A stretch of 51,084 nt of DNA from Ensifer sp. LCM 4579 (GCF_001854885.1 NZ_MDDV01000024.1:364985-416068), one strand, 5' to 3'; numbered from the stretch's first letter, positions 1 through 8,634 are shown. Translations and numbers: made by a program. Notes: generated by a model not told the origin, from the sequence alone.

Positions 1-1187
1 GCCTCGCCGAGCAGGTCGCGGGATGTCGGATCGATCCAGTGGATGTCCTCGACGGCGATGACGACCGGCCCGTTTTGGCAGATCGCCTCGAGCGCCTGAT
101 CGACGGCGCGATATGCCTTCTCGCGGATCGTGCTGGGGCTGTCGTTCTGCAGGACCTGGCTTCGCCCTTGTGCGCCGAGCAGATAGGCAAAGACGTCGAT
201 CACGTCCGCGTCCACGATGCCGTTGCGCTCGAAGAGGGCTTGCACTGCCGCGGCCGTGGGGCCCATCTTTCCGGTTTCGGAAGGAAGAATGTGCAGCAGC
301 GGATGCAGCGTCGAGCGCAGCCCGCCCGGGAGGCATTGGAAGAAAAGCAGCTTCGTCCGCCGGTCGCGAGTCCGCCTGCGCAGTTCCCGCAGCAGCCGCG
401 ACTTGCCGATCCCCGCCTCGCCCTCGATCAGGGCAACCGCCCCGCGCCCGCTCAACACGCCGTCCCACAGGCGGGTGATGGCGGCCAGTTCGCTTTCGCG
501 ATTGATGAGAGGGCCCGCGACCCTGCCATAGGCATAGAAGCGATCGACTTCGATCTTATGCCCGAGCGCACGCCAGACCTTTTCGGGTTCGGCGAAGCCC
601 TTGAGCGTCTTGCTGCCCTGGAACACGAAGGCATGCGAACGTCCGGCAAGATTGCGCGTGTCCTCGGAAACGAGAACGCTGTTGGGGTCGGCGATGGCCT
701 CGAGCCGGGTGGCCATGGCGAGCGCGGCGCCGGTCACCGGCTCTTCCATCCCGCCTTCCTGCGACGCGTCGCGGACGAGCGCGATGGACGTGGCGATGCC
801 GACGCGAACGCCCAGATCGTCCCGTCCGCCCTCGCGGCCAACCCGATCGCAGGCATCGACGATCCCGAGCCCCGCCCGGATCGCGAGCGAGGCGGAATCC
901 CTGGCGTCGAGTTCGACCGGGAAAAGGGCCACGCCACCATCGCCAGCCTCGTGTTGAATGACGCCGGAGTGAGAAGCGATCGACTGCCTCGCCGCCCGCT
1001 GAAAAGCGGACATCAGGTCCTGGTAGTCTTCAATGTCCATGAGATGCAGGAGATCGGTTGACCCGACGAGATCATAGCAGAGCGCCGTGACGATGCGCCG
1101 CTCTCCGCCGGGCGCAAAGGAACTGCCCGCGCGCCTTCCGCGCCCGGCCGCTCGTCGTGGTGTCCTGGTCCCGCTTTCGCGCAGCAT
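1..1187 (-). CDS. Class III adenylate/guanylate cyclase fused to an AAA-type ATPase (partial, C-terminus outside window)
   Basis: The reading frame is open on the minus strand from an ATG at 1187 to the left edge, about 395 codons. After a short basic N-terminus the translation enters a class III cyclase catalytic domain (ALCYDLVGSTDLL near residue 40, with the first metal-binding Asp). At about residues 255-275 it carries a Walker A motif (EGEAGIGKSRLL), and a Walker B-like stretch (VVIAVEDIHWIDP) lies at the very edge. This cyclase plus AAA plus usually TPR layout is common in rhizobia, which hold many cyclases of this class. The family makes cAMP or cGMP; the signal sensed here cannot be read. 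The remaining C-terminal part lies to the left of the window. Minus-strand reading was chosen because the domain motifs appear only there; the long plus-strand frame over it has no recognisable motif. Confidence 0.85.
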   Translation of the reverse strand, partial: MLRESGTRTPRRAAGRGRRAGSSFAPGGERRIVTALCYDLVGSTDLLHLMDIEDYQDLMSAFQRAARQSIASHSGVIQHEAGDGGVALFPVELDARDSASLAIRAGLGIVDACDRVGREGGRDDLGVRVGIATSIALVRDASQEGGMEEPVTGAALAMATRLEAIADPNSVLVSEDTRNLAGRSHAFVFQGSKTLKGFAEPEKVWRALGHKIEVDRFYAYGRVAGPLINRESELAAITRLWDGVLSGRGAVALIEGEAGIGKSRLLRELRRRTRDRRTKLLFFQCLPGGLRSTLHPLLHILPSETGKMGPTAAAVQALFERNGIVDADVIDVFAYLLGAQGRSQVLQNDSPSTIREKAYRAVDQALEAICQNGPVVIAVEDIHWIDPTSRDLLGE

Positions 1188-1509
1188 GCACCACCCCCGC
1201 CTTCCGCGACACAACCGTAGTTCGGCGCGCGGCATCCCAGACCTGAACAGTATCGCTTTATCGTAATACTTTTTTCGTTGTTGACCTGAATAGGCTAGCA
1301 GCCGCGGTCCGAGGCTGACGGTCGAACGGACCGATGTCAATCGGCGACAGGTTGCATGCAATCGCTCGTCAGCAATCAGGCGCAAGCGGGCCATCAAAGC
1401 GCCAACAAGGATGAAGGAAGATCGGCGATCAACTTTACCTTGTCGACGCCCAATCGCAATTCGTATAGTTGAAAGCCATGCCATTGGACGTTGCAAGGGG
1501 ACAGAAGCA
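1188..1509. other. Intergenic region between divergent genes
   Basis: This holds the divergent control region of the cyclase/ATPase gene and the LysE exporter. An AT-richer patch lies at about 1250-1290, with AGTAT and ATACT ends facing each other (about 1250-1271) and a TTGACC hexamer near 1281. I cannot assign a promoter with confidence and see no gene in it. Confidence 0.4.
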
Positions 1510-2142
1510 GTGTCGTCTACCGGTTTGCTGATCAGCTTTTTCATTACCACCGCCGTCTTTGCCTATATTCCGGGTCCGGCCATGCTCTACGCTGCAGCGC
1601 AGACGATGGCACGCGGGCGCTGGTCCGGCCTGATGGCTGCCCTCGGCATCCATGTCGGCGGCTATGTGCACGTCGCTGCCGCCGCGGCGGGGCTCTCAGT
1701 CCTCTTCCACGCGGTGCCCACGCTCTATCTCGCGGTCAAATTGGCCGGCGCCGCCTATCTGATCTGGCTCGGCCTTCGCCTTTTCCGTGCCAGGGCGCAG
1801 GGGCATGTCATATCCCCGGAGGTCCGGGGAAAATCCGGCCGACGCGCATTTCTCGAGAGCATCGTCGTCGAGGTTCTCAACCCTAAGATCGCGATCTTCT
1901 TCGTAGCGTTCCTGCCGCAATTCATCGACGCAGCCGCGACGTTTCCCGTATGGGCACAGTTGATCGTCCTCGGAACCATCGTCAACTTGATGTTCACATC
2001 GGCTGACATTGTCTGCGTAACCCTCGCAAGCGCAGTCATCTTGAGACTGAAGCGCTCATCCCGCGCGCAACGCATCGTTCAGCGCGCCGGCGGTGCAACC
2101 CTCATGGGATTGGGAGCCCATCTCGCCTTGCAGAAAGGCTAA
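1510..2142 (+). CDS. LysE/RhtB family amino-acid exporter
   Basis: About 210 residues with the LysE/RhtB signature: hydrophobic segments throughout, the N-terminal YIPGPAMLYAAAQ motif, a GRWSGL loop, and the later VEVLNPKIAIFFVAFLPQF motif. Members of this family export amino acids or derivatives across the inner membrane by proton exchange; the substrate cannot be told from sequence. The GTG at 1510 was chosen because AAGGGGA lies 6-12 bases upstream and the family is normally about 205-210 residues. An in-frame ATG at 1411 would add 33 residues that look unlike a membrane leader. A second member of the family lies at 8635-9228. Confidence 0.85.
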   Translation: MSSTGLLISFFITTAVFAYIPGPAMLYAAAQTMARGRWSGLMAALGIHVGGYVHVAAAAAGLSVLFHAVPTLYLAVKLAGAAYLIWLGLRLFRARAQGHVISPEVRGKSGRRAFLESIVVEVLNPKIAIFFVAFLPQFIDAAATFPVWAQLIVLGTIVNLMFTSADIVCVTLASAVILRLKRSSRAQRIVQRAGGATLMGLGAHLALQKG

Positions 2143-2155
2143 CCAGCCCGACGCG

Positions 2156-3283
2156 TCACCGGACGATCGTCAACCGCTCGGCCGCGCGCGTGATCGCCGT
2201 ATAGAGCCAGCGCTCGCGGGTGTCGCGGAAGGCGAAGCTCTCGTCGAAGAGCACGACATTGTCCCATTGCGAGCCCTGCGCCTTGTGCACCGTCAGGGCA
2301 TAGCCATAGTCGAACTCGTCGTAGCGCTTGCGCGTGGACCAGGGTATCTCGCCCTCGACATCCTCGAAAGCCGCCTTCAGCAGCTTGATCTTGGCAGCAC
2401 CCCGATCCATATCGTCGTCTTCCGGGCGGATCATCAGGTTGATCCCCGGCTTCACCGTTTCCTTCGACGAACTCATCACCTGCCAGAGCGAACCGTTGAG
2501 CAGGCCCTTGGCCGGATCGTTCCTGAGGCAGACGAGCTTGTCGCCCGATTGCGGATAGTCGCTGGTAAAGCCCTTCAGCTCGCGCAGGCGCTGATTGTAG
2601 CGCCGCCGCGTGCGGTTGGTGCCGACGAGCACCTGGTCGGCCTCGAGCACCAGCGGCTGCGTCACCTCCGTCTTGGAGATCACCTGCGCCGTGCCATAAT
2701 CTCCCGGTTTGATCTCCCTGCCCTCGCGCACATGCATGGCGAGCTGGATGATCGGGTTATCGCGTGCCTGCCGGTGGATATCGGTAAGCAGATAATCCGG
2801 CTCCTGATTGGTGAAGAAGCCGCCGCCGGATACCGGCGGCAATTGCCCCGGATCGCCGAGCACGAGGATGGGCGTGCCGAAGCTCATCAGGTCCTTGCCG
2901 AGCGCCTCGTCGACCATCGAACACTCGTCGACGATGATCAACGCCGCCTTTGCGACCGGGCTCTGGCGGTTGATGGCGAACATCGGCGCGATCGAGGTCT
3001 TGCCGGTCTGCTCGTCCGCCACCTCCTCCTCGCCGCGCGGCCGGTAGATCAGCGAATGGATTGTCTTGGCGTTGCTGGCACCCTTCGAACGCAGCACCTG
3101 CGCGGCCTTGCCGGTGAAGGCGGCGAACAGCACCTCGCCGTCGACATGTTCGGCGAAGTGCCGCGCAAGCGTCGTCTTGCCGGTGCCGGCATAGCCGAAC
3201 AGCCGGAAAAGCGGCGAGCGGCCTTCCTTCAGCCAACGCGAAACGGCCTTCAGGGCCTCATCCTGTTGCGGAGCGAACTGCAT
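2156..3283 (-). CDS. RecD-like ATP-dependent DNA helicase (AAA/UvrD C-terminal type)
   Basis: About 375 residues. The N-terminus MQFAPQQDEAL leads into a Walker A motif (FGYAGTGKTTLA, about residues 29-40). Walker B-like IIVDECSMVDEAL and the LGDPGQLPPV motif follow, and near the C-terminus VHKAQGSQWDNVVLFDES and YTAITRA match the UvrD_C_2 domain. This set defines small RecD/TraA-like superfamily 1 helicases, which move 5' to 3' on DNA. It is shorter than RecD2 and lacks recognisable RecB or RecC partners nearby, so a role in RecBCD is unlikely. The start was placed at the ATG beginning MQFAPQ (3283), preceded by CAAGGC; an upstream ATG at 3397 would add a 38-residue unconserved-looking leader. 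It converges on the LysE gene with a 13-base gap. Confidence 0.85.
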   Translation of the reverse strand: MQFAPQQDEALKAVSRWLKEGRSPLFRLFGYAGTGKTTLARHFAEHVDGEVLFAAFTGKAAQVLRSKGASNAKTIHSLIYRPRGEEEVADEQTGKTSIAPMFAINRQSPVAKAALIIVDECSMVDEALGKDLMSFGTPILVLGDPGQLPPVSGGGFFTNQEPDYLLTDIHRQARDNPIIQLAMHVREGREIKPGDYGTAQVISKTEVTQPLVLEADQVLVGTNRTRRRYNQRLRELKGFTSDYPQSGDKLVCLRNDPAKGLLNGSLWQVMSSSKETVKPGINLMIRPEDDDMDRGAAKIKLLKAAFEDVEGEIPWSTRKRYDEFDYGYALTVHKAQGSQWDNVVLFDESFAFRDTRERWLYTAITRAAERLTIVR

Positions 3284-3606
3284 GCCTTGCAGTGTCAGGA
3301 TTCGGCGGCTCGGCGCAAGTCCGGATTTGGACATCGGGCGGCTCGCCAGCATCGGAGAGGCCGGTTGAAGGAGACATGCGGCAAAGGCGCGCGGCACTGT
3401 GATTTCGGAAAAAGGCGCTCACACGGAATATTCTGCCGCCAAGGGCAGCCAATCGGCCGCATGCGCTGCAGTCCGCGCGCCATTCTCTACGGCGACCGCT
3501 GTGGCGGAATCTTGCAGTGCATCTTGAGCGGGCACGATCAATGCTGATAACCAGACGACGATCGCAGAATGCGCGCGTTCGCGCCCACGCGGATCCCCTG
3601 CCGGAG
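3284..3606. other. Intergenic region with a degenerate repeat fragment
   Basis: A stretch at about 3365-3405 holds GAAGGAGACATGCGG followed by CAAAGGCGCGCGGC, which resembles scrambled pieces of the palindromic element seen intact at 39051-39153. Nothing else is recognised. If the AbrB gene uses the upstream ATG at 3517, the gap is shorter. Confidence 0.35.
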
Positions 3607-4701
3607 ATGAGCTTGAAGCCGGAACAGCCTGCCACGCCGATACCGCCGAAGAATGCCGGGATGGGGCGCCTGCCCGCGACCGTCCAATGGTTCGTGCTCG
3701 CCGCTCTCTCCGTGGTCTTCGCCGTCGCCCTCGAGGCGATCGGCATTCCGGCAGGCCTGCTGATGGGGCCGATGGCGGCGGGCGCCATCGTCGGCATGAA
3801 CGGCGGCACGATCCGCCTGCCGCGCCAGTTCTTCTTCTGCGTCCAGTTCATTCTGGCGATGATGATCGCCGGCTCGATGCGGCCGGATCTGTTCGCAACC
3901 TTTTCCGGCAACTGGCCGCTTTTCCTTGCCGTCATCCTGTCGGTGATCGGCGTCAGCACGCTCTCGGGCTGGACGATTACGCGGATGCGCATACTGCCGG
4001 GCACGACGGCGATCTGGGGATCGTCGGCCGGTGCCGCCTCGACCATGTTGCTGATGGCCGACGCCTATGGCGCGGATGTGCGGCTGGTCGCCTTCATGCA
4101 ATATCTGCGCGTCGTCTTCGTCGCCAGCGCCGCGGCCGTGGTCGCCCATCTCTGGGTCAGCGGCGCCGAATCCGCCCGGGCGACCGCCCTGTTCGCGCCG
4201 ATCGGCGCCCTTCCCTTCCTTGCGACACTCGCGGTCGGCATTGTCGGCGGGCTCCTCGGCAAGGCGCTGCGCGTGCCCGCCGGCGCCTTTCTCGTCCCCT
4301 TCGCCATCGGTTCGGCGCTCAATGTCACCGGCGCTTTGACAATTGCGCTGCCGCAATGGCTGCTGGCGTTGTCGTTTGCCCTGCTCGGCTGGAATATCGG
4401 CCTCGGCTTCACCCGTACGATCGTGGCTCATGCCCGCCGCGCTCTTTTGCCGACGGTCGTCTCCATCCTCGTGCTGATGGGCTTTTCGGCACTGCTTGCC
4501 TTGCTGCTCATCAAGGCCGTCGGCATCGATCCGCTGACCGCCTATCTCGCCACCAGCCCCGGCGGGCTCGATTCGATCGCCGTCATCGCCGCCTCGAGCG
4601 ATGTCGATCTCCCCTTCGTCATGGCGCTGCAGACGGCGCGCCTGCTGATCATCACGCTGATCGGCCCCGTGCTCGCCCGCTTCGTCGCCGACCGGGCCTG
4701 A
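3607..4701 (+). CDS. AbrB family transporter-like membrane protein
   Basis: About 364 residues, almost entirely hydrophobic helices, with two related halves: PAGLLMGPMAAGAIVG near the N-terminus and PAGAFLVPFAIGSALNVTG in the middle. The C-terminal motif LATSPGGLDSIAVIA is typical of the AbrB/putative ammonia monooxygenase family of integral membrane proteins. The old monooxygenase name is not supported by any catalytic motif; the family is probably a transporter, and its substrate is unknown. The start at 3607 (MSLKPEQ) follows GCCGGAG; an ATG at 3517 is in frame and would add 30 Arg-rich residues. Confidence 0.8.
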   Translation: MSLKPEQPATPIPPKNAGMGRLPATVQWFVLAALSVVFAVALEAIGIPAGLLMGPMAAGAIVGMNGGTIRLPRQFFFCVQFILAMMIAGSMRPDLFATFSGNWPLFLAVILSVIGVSTLSGWTITRMRILPGTTAIWGSSAGAASTMLLMADAYGADVRLVAFMQYLRVVFVASAAAVVAHLWVSGAESARATALFAPIGALPFLATLAVGIVGGLLGKALRVPAGAFLVPFAIGSALNVTGALTIALPQWLLALSFALLGWNIGLGFTRTIVAHARRALLPTVVSILVLMGFSALLALLLIKAVGIDPLTAYLATSPGGLDSIAVIAASSDVDLPFVMALQTARLLIITLIGPVLARFVADRA

Positions 4702-4791
4702 ACCGGCACTGTCGACGCAAGCGTGGGAGTCTCCCCGCGCCGCGGCCGCGTCCTTGATTGAGGACGTCACCGCAACCGTCACTGGCGCAAA

Positions 4792-4820
4792 GGGAATAAA
4801 TCCGGCCCCTCCGGTGTCTT
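4792..4820 (+). promoter_or_regulatory. Candidate ECF sigma promoter of the lipoprotein-sigma-anti-sigma operon
   Basis: GGGAATAAA (4792-4800) is followed after a 14-15 base GC-rich spacer by TGTCTTC (from 4815). GGAATAA plus a GTCT-type -10 element is the pattern expected of promoters read by several ECF sigma factors, and it lies about 75 bases before the first gene of an ECF operon. Autoregulation is inferred. Confidence 0.5.
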
Positions 4821-4892
4821 CTCATCTGCATACCAGCCTGCGCCGGTCCCGCGCCTTCGCGCGGCACCGCAAACCGAGGAAGGAAATGTCCC

Positions 4893-5270
4893 ATGATGAA
4901 AACGTTCCCACTCGCCATCGCCATTTGCCTCGCCGCGGGCGCTTCCGCCCTGGCCGCGCCGCCCGTGAAGACCGTCGACACCGAAAAGGGGCCGGTGCTG
5001 GCCGCCGATAACGGCATGACGCTTTATACCTATAAGGAGGATATGGGCGGCGCCTCCGCCTGCTATGATCAATGTGCGAAGAATTGGCCGCCCTTCATGG
5101 TCGAAGGCGATGCTACGGCCGAGGCCCCCTATACGATTGTCGAGCGCAAGGATGGCAGCAAGCAGTGGGCGAAGGATGGCATGCCGCTCTATTTCTTCGT
5201 CAAGGACGAGAAGATGGGCGACGTCACCGGTGACGGCGTGAAGGGCGAATGGGATGTCGCACGGCCGTGA
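4893..5270 (+). CDS. Small secreted protein of the COG4315/PF03640 repeat family
   Basis: 125 residues with a clear signal peptide (MMKTFPLAIAICLAAG...ALAAPP, cleavage near residue 22). The mature part has the family pattern: GMTLYTYKED, two Cys in ACYDQCAKNWPPF, then DGSKQWAKDGMPLYFF and a second D-rich motif. The family is periplasmic, of unknown function, and often sits beside ECF sigma factors. There is no lipobox Cys at the cleavage site, so it is probably soluble. AGGAAGGAAATG supplies a ribosome-binding site. Its end overlaps the start of the sigma-factor gene by 17 bases, so the two are co-transcribed and probably translationally coupled. Confidence 0.85.
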   Translation: MMKTFPLAIAICLAAGASALAAPPVKTVDTEKGPVLAADNGMTLYTYKEDMGGASACYDQCAKNWPPFMVEGDATAEAPYTIVERKDGSKQWAKDGMPLYFFVKDEKMGDVTGDGVKGEWDVARP

Positions 5271-5808
5271 CGGTCCAAGGGCGGGTGCGGAGGCGGACGC
5301 CTCTGCACCCGACGATTTCGAAGAGAATATTCTGGCCCTGATGCCTGCCCTCCGGCGCTATTCGCGCAGCCTCGCCCATTCCGATGCCGATGGCGAGGAC
5401 CTGCTGCAGGACTGCGTCGAGAAGGTGCTGGCGCGGCGGGCGCAGTGGCGGGGCGTGAACCTGCGCGCCTGGGCCTTCACCATCATGACGAACCTCTACC
5501 GGAACCGCCACCGCCGCCAGACGCAGCATCCGGAGGTCGAGCTCGACGAAACGCTCGACCTCGTCACCGAAGAAGAAAGCGGCGATCCACTCGAGAGGCG
5601 CAGGCTCGAGCAATCGCTCGATCGGCTCTCGCCGGAGAACCGCTCGGTACTGATGCTCGTGGTGATCGAGGGATACCGCTATCAGGACGTGGCGGAGATG
5701 TTGGCCATTCCGATCGGCACGGTGATGTCGCGCCTGTCGCGCGCCCGCCGGCAGATGGCCGAAGCGATGAAGGACGACAATGTGATTGCCCTGCGGAGAC
5801 CGAAATGA
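5254..5808 (+). CDS. ECF-family RNA polymerase sigma factor
   Basis: 184 residues. Region 2 is visible at residues 25-90 (LMPALRRYSRSLAHSDADGEDLLQD, then LRAWAFTIMTNLYRNRHRR) and region 4 at 115-165 (DRLSPENRSVLMLVVIEGYRYQDVAEMLAIPIGTVMSRLSRAR, a helix-turn-helix). Both are standard for group 4 sigma factors. The gene sits between a secreted COG4315 protein and a membrane anti-sigma factor, overlapping both, so it should be released by an envelope signal. The arrangement next to nitrile hydratase genes resembles, from memory, the rpoE1 region of S. meliloti, but that identity is not verifiable here and no symbol is given. Confidence 0.92.
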   Translation: MSHGRDGPRAGAEADASAPDDFEENILALMPALRRYSRSLAHSDADGEDLLQDCVEKVLARRAQWRGVNLRAWAFTIMTNLYRNRHRRQTQHPEVELDETLDLVTEEESGDPLERRRLEQSLDRLSPENRSVLMLVVIEGYRYQDVAEMLAIPIGTVMSRLSRARRQMAEAMKDDNVIALRRPK

Positions 5809-6614
5809 CGGATGAATTCAACACCGTCTCCGAAGACGACCTGCACGCCTATGTCGACGGCCATCTGAGCCAGCCGGAACGGGGGCGTCTCGAAGCCTGG
5901 CTGGAAAAGCACCCGGCCGAGGCCGAAGAGGTGCGCCAATGGCAGGCGCAGGCGGCAGCGCTGAAACAGCACTTCGCACGCTACGCCCATGGCGATCCGA
6001 AAGACCGCATGCGCATCACCGCCCGCGGGCGCGCCACCGCCGCACGCACGCCTCTCATGCCCCTCTTCCGCCGCATCGCCGCCGGGCTTCTGATCTTTGC
6101 CGGCGGTGTCCTTGCCGGAGCCTATGGCTCGCGGCTTGCCACGCCGGAGCAACCGCCCGCCGCGACCGCCACCGCCGATTCCCTGCCCCGGCAGGCGCAA
6201 TCCGCCTTCCTCGTCTATGCGAGCGAAGTCCGCCACCCGGTCGAGGTCGGCGCCGACCAGGAGGCGCATCTCGCGAACTGGCTCGGCAAGCGGCTCGATT
6301 ACAGCCTGAATGTCCCCGATCTCTCCCCGCTCGGTTTCTCGCTCGTCGGCGGCAGGCTCCTGCCCGTCAATGGGACCGCCGGTGCCATGCTGATGTATGA
6401 GGACCGAACCGGCCAGCGGCTGACCGTGCTTCTCGGCCGCAATGCGGAGAACCGCGAAACGAGCTTCCGCCTGTCGAGCCAGGGCGGCATCGAGACCTTC
6501 TACTGGATCGACGGCGAGATCGGCTATGCCGTCACCGGCGAAGTGCCGCGCGACCTGCTGCAGAAGATCGCTCACGAATGCTACAGGCAGTTTGAGGGTT
6601 CGTCGGCGTCATGA
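5805..6614 (+). CDS. Membrane anti-sigma factor
   Basis: 269 residues, starting with an ATGA overlap on the sigma-factor stop codon. The N-terminal cytoplasmic part (DDLHAYVDGHLSQPERGRLEAWLEKHP, residues 10-37) is the fold used by RsrA/RskA-type anti-sigma factors but lacks the zinc-binding HxxxCxxC set. A single transmembrane helix follows at about residues 87-107 (RIAAGLLIFAGGVLAGAYGS). The rest is a periplasmic domain with VYASEVRHPVEV and a beta-rich C-terminus. The design suggests a sigma-binding domain controlled from the periplasm. The next feature downstream is a repeat, so the operon probably ends here. Confidence 0.9.
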   Translation: MTDEFNTVSEDDLHAYVDGHLSQPERGRLEAWLEKHPAEAEEVRQWQAQAAALKQHFARYAHGDPKDRMRITARGRATAARTPLMPLFRRIAAGLLIFAGGVLAGAYGSRLATPEQPPAATATADSLPRQAQSAFLVYASEVRHPVEVGADQEAHLANWLGKRLDYSLNVPDLSPLGFSLVGGRLLPVNGTAGAMLMYEDRTGQRLTVLLGRNAENRETSFRLSSQGGIETFYWIDGEIGYAVTGEVPRDLLQKIAHECYRQFEGSSAS

Positions 6615-6669
6615 TTTGAGACGAAGCCACGTGGATTCTCGCGACATATGCACTGATCGAGGCGAGCGC

Positions 6670-6850
6670 TCACCCCCCTCTGCCCTGCCGGGCATCTCCC
6701 CCACAAAGGGGGGAGATTGACCCGCGGCAAGCCAACCGCTTCAATAGAAAGGCTCGGATTGCAGAGCCGCTTGATGGGAACCGGGCGTGCCACCTGCGTT
6801 CTCCCCCCTGTGGGGGAGATGGCCGGCAGGCCAGAGGGGGGTGTAGGCTG
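6670..6850. repeat. Inverted pair of RIME1-like elements
   Basis: The left arm (about 6670-6718) and right arm (about 6800-6848) are near-perfect reverse complements of about 45 bases, each containing CCTGCCGG and a CTCCCCC...GGGGGAG hairpin. Each arm is itself palindromic. This matches my memory of Rhizobium-specific intergenic mosaic elements. It fills the space between the convergent anti-sigma and nitrile hydratase operons, where it could also act as a strong RNA hairpin for both. Confidence 0.75.
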
Positions 6851-6869
6851 CCGCGATCGCTCCGTTCTA

Positions 6870-7247
6870 TCAACCCCGCCGCAGAGGATCGTTCTCGATG
6901 ACGATCGGCTTGCCATGCGGCGTCGCCTCCGCGGCGCGTTGCCAGCTTCGGGTGAGCGCTTCGAGTTCCGGGCCGGAGGCGACGGAAAGCCGCGTCAGCA
7001 ATTCGCTGAGCGCCGCGACCCAGCAATCGTAATAGTCGCTGCCATCCGCCTTGCGTCCCGGCTTGTGAAGCTCGGCGGACAGGGCCTCGGCCCAGGTTTC
7101 CCAGGAAAACAGCCCCTGGTCGTGCAGCCGCACGGTCATCGCGAAGGCGGTCGCCTGCCAGGGCTCGGCGAAGACCGGCTCGCCATCGGCCGCTCGCGGA
7201 AGCCCGGCAGAGGCGAGGAGCGGAGAGGAAGCCTTACACGCACTCAA
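6870..7247 (-). CDS. Nitrile hydratase accessory (activator) protein
   Basis: About 125 residues ending the nthA-nthB operon. The translation contains VFAEPWQATAFAMTVRLHDQGLFSWETWAEAL and SDYYDCWVAALSELL, the conserved core of nitrile hydratase activator/beta-like proteins that help insert cobalt into the alpha subunit. It resembles the N-terminal half of the beta subunit, from which the family derives. No ATG gives a sensible length; the best start is TTG at 7247, preceded by GGGAGAGC and overlapping the nthB stop by 14 bases. A longer frame back to 7514 reads nthB in another frame and is not real. Confidence 0.8.
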   Translation of the reverse strand: MSACKASSPLLASAGLPRAADGEPVFAEPWQATAFAMTVRLHDQGLFSWETWAEALSAELHKPGRKADGSDYYDCWVAALSELLTRLSVASGPELEALTRSWQRAAEATPHGKPIVIENDPLRRG

Positions 7248-7893
7248 GATAGCTCTCCCAGGCGTCGATCGACACGGTGAGCGAAGGATCGGCCCCCTCG
7301 CCCCAGATTTCGTGCCCATCGAACACGACCGTATAGACCCATTGCGGGTGCTCGCCCTTGCCGTGGGCGTTGTCGTCCGGGAAGACGAAGCTTCCCTGTA
7401 CCGCCTCCACCACGCCCGCCCCGGCCCGGGCATAGCGCGGCAGCCGCGTATGCGTTTCCGGATTGAAGTTCTTCGTGCGAACCCTCTCGCCGACGGCAAA
7501 GCGCGGCGGCGCATCGACCGGACGGTCGCAGGGGCCGCCCTTGGCGAGCACGCCGGCGACCATCTCCGCCTTCAGCAACGTTCTCGGCTCGCGCCCCCGG
7601 CTCAAACTATGTCCGGCATCGAGCTCGGCCTGCGTGACGAAGCCGTGCCTCTTCAAGAGCGTCTCGAGCGCACGCGTCCAGATCTCGTAATAGCTCGCCG
7701 AAAGATAGGTCGCCGGCGGCAGGCATTCGCGCGCGTGCCGGCTTTCGTCGATGGTCCAGGCACCAAAGGCGCCGCAGGAGAGCGTGATGCCGAGCGCCCG
7801 CTTCTCCCATTCGGCATGGAAAACCGGTTCGTTCCTTTCCGGCGCGATCGGACCGAAACCCTGCTGTCCGCCGAGATCGTGCGGTCCGTTCAT
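7234..7893 (-). CDS. nthB: Nitrile hydratase beta subunit
   Basis: 219 residues. The N-terminus [16 protein letters not shown] is diagnostic of the beta subunit. The helical N-terminal domain contains [12 protein letters not shown] and [13 protein letters not shown], and the C-terminal SH3-like barrel has [25 protein letters not shown]. The protein pairs with NthA to hydrate nitriles to amides in the cytoplasm. Its ATG overlaps the nthA stop codon as ATGA, which points to translational coupling and one-to-one synthesis. Confidence 0.93.
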   Translation of the reverse strand: MNGPHDLGGQQGFGPIAPERNEPVFHAEWEKRALGITLSCGAFGAWTIDESRHARECLPPATYLSASYYEIWTRALETLLKRHGFVTQAELDAGHSLSRGREPRTLLKAEMVAGVLAKGGPCDRPVDAPPRFAVGERVRTKNFNPETHTRLPRYARAGAGVVEAVQGSFVFPDDNAHGKGEHPQWVYTVVFDGHEIWGEGADPSLTVSIDAWESYLECV

Positions 7894-8531
7894 CGCACCG
7901 CCTCCGGAGAAAGGGCAAGCCCCGTGCCGATCATCGAGTCGCGCGTGACGAGGTCGGCGAGCGCCTCTTCGCTGAAGCCCTCCGTGCCGTCGGGCCGCTC
8001 CGGCACGACGAGATAACGCAGTTCCGCCGTCGAATCCCAGACGCGGACCTTCTTGTCCGCCGGCAGATCGAGCCCGAATTCCGCAAGCACCCCACGCGGA
8101 TCGATCACGACGCGGGAGCGATAGGGCGGCGCCTTGTACCAGACCGGCGGCAGGCCGAGCACGGCCCAGGGATAGCAGGAGCAGAGCGTGCAGACGACGA
8201 GGTTATGCGTCTCGGGCGTGTTGAACACGGCGCGCATATGTTCGCCCTGCCGGCCGGTAAAACCGAGGCTCGCAATCGCCGCCGTTGCATCGCGCCGCAG
8301 CCACTCGGCGAAGCTGGCATCGGCCCAGGCCCTGGCGACGACGCGGGCGCCGTTCCGCGGCCCCACCTTCGTTTCATAGGTCTCGACGATCGCATCGATG
8401 GCTGCCGGGTCGATCAGGCCTTTTTCCGTCAGCAGGCTCTCCAGCGCCTTCACCCGCGCTTCCATATCGGTGAAGTGATTGTCGTGAGGCTGGTCATGCT
8501 CAGGCCCATCGCCGTGGCGGTGCTCGGACAT
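7890..8531 (-). CDS. nthA: Nitrile hydratase alpha subunit, cobalt type
   Basis: 213 residues. The metal-binding motif [10 protein letters not shown] lies at residues 113-122 (Cys114, Cys117, Cys119). A Thr between the first Cys and Leu marks the cobalt type, while iron enzymes have Ser. The rest matches the family: [18 protein letters not shown], then [24 protein letters not shown] and [10 protein letters not shown] near the end. AGGGGAGTGATGAA precedes the ATG at 8531. First gene of a three-gene operon. No amidase, nitrilase or aldoxime dehydratase lies beside it, so the fate of the amide is decided elsewhere. Confidence 0.95.
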   Translation of the reverse strand: MSEHRHGDGPEHDQPHDNHFTDMEARVKALESLLTEKGLIDPAAIDAIVETYETKVGPRNGARVVARAWADASFAEWLRRDATAAIASLGFTGRQGEHMRAVFNTPETHNLVVCTLCSCYPWAVLGLPPVWYKAPPYRSRVVIDPRGVLAEFGLDLPADKKVRVWDSTAELRYLVVPERPDGTEGFSEEALADLVTRDSMIGTGLALSPEAVR

Positions 8532-8634
8532 TTCATCACTCCCCTGTCGGAATCAGCATTATTTCTAGTCCACTACAACGGAAACCGGAATCGATTTCTG
8601 AACGGATCGCGACCTGTGGGTAGGTTGCAATCCA

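Noticed and set aside
39..1061. Long plus-strand frame of 340 codons at the left edge
   Set aside because: It is antisense to the cyclase/ATPase gene, which carries clear catalytic and Walker motifs in the other strand; the plus frame has Arg/Ala-rich composition typical of GC-rich shadows.
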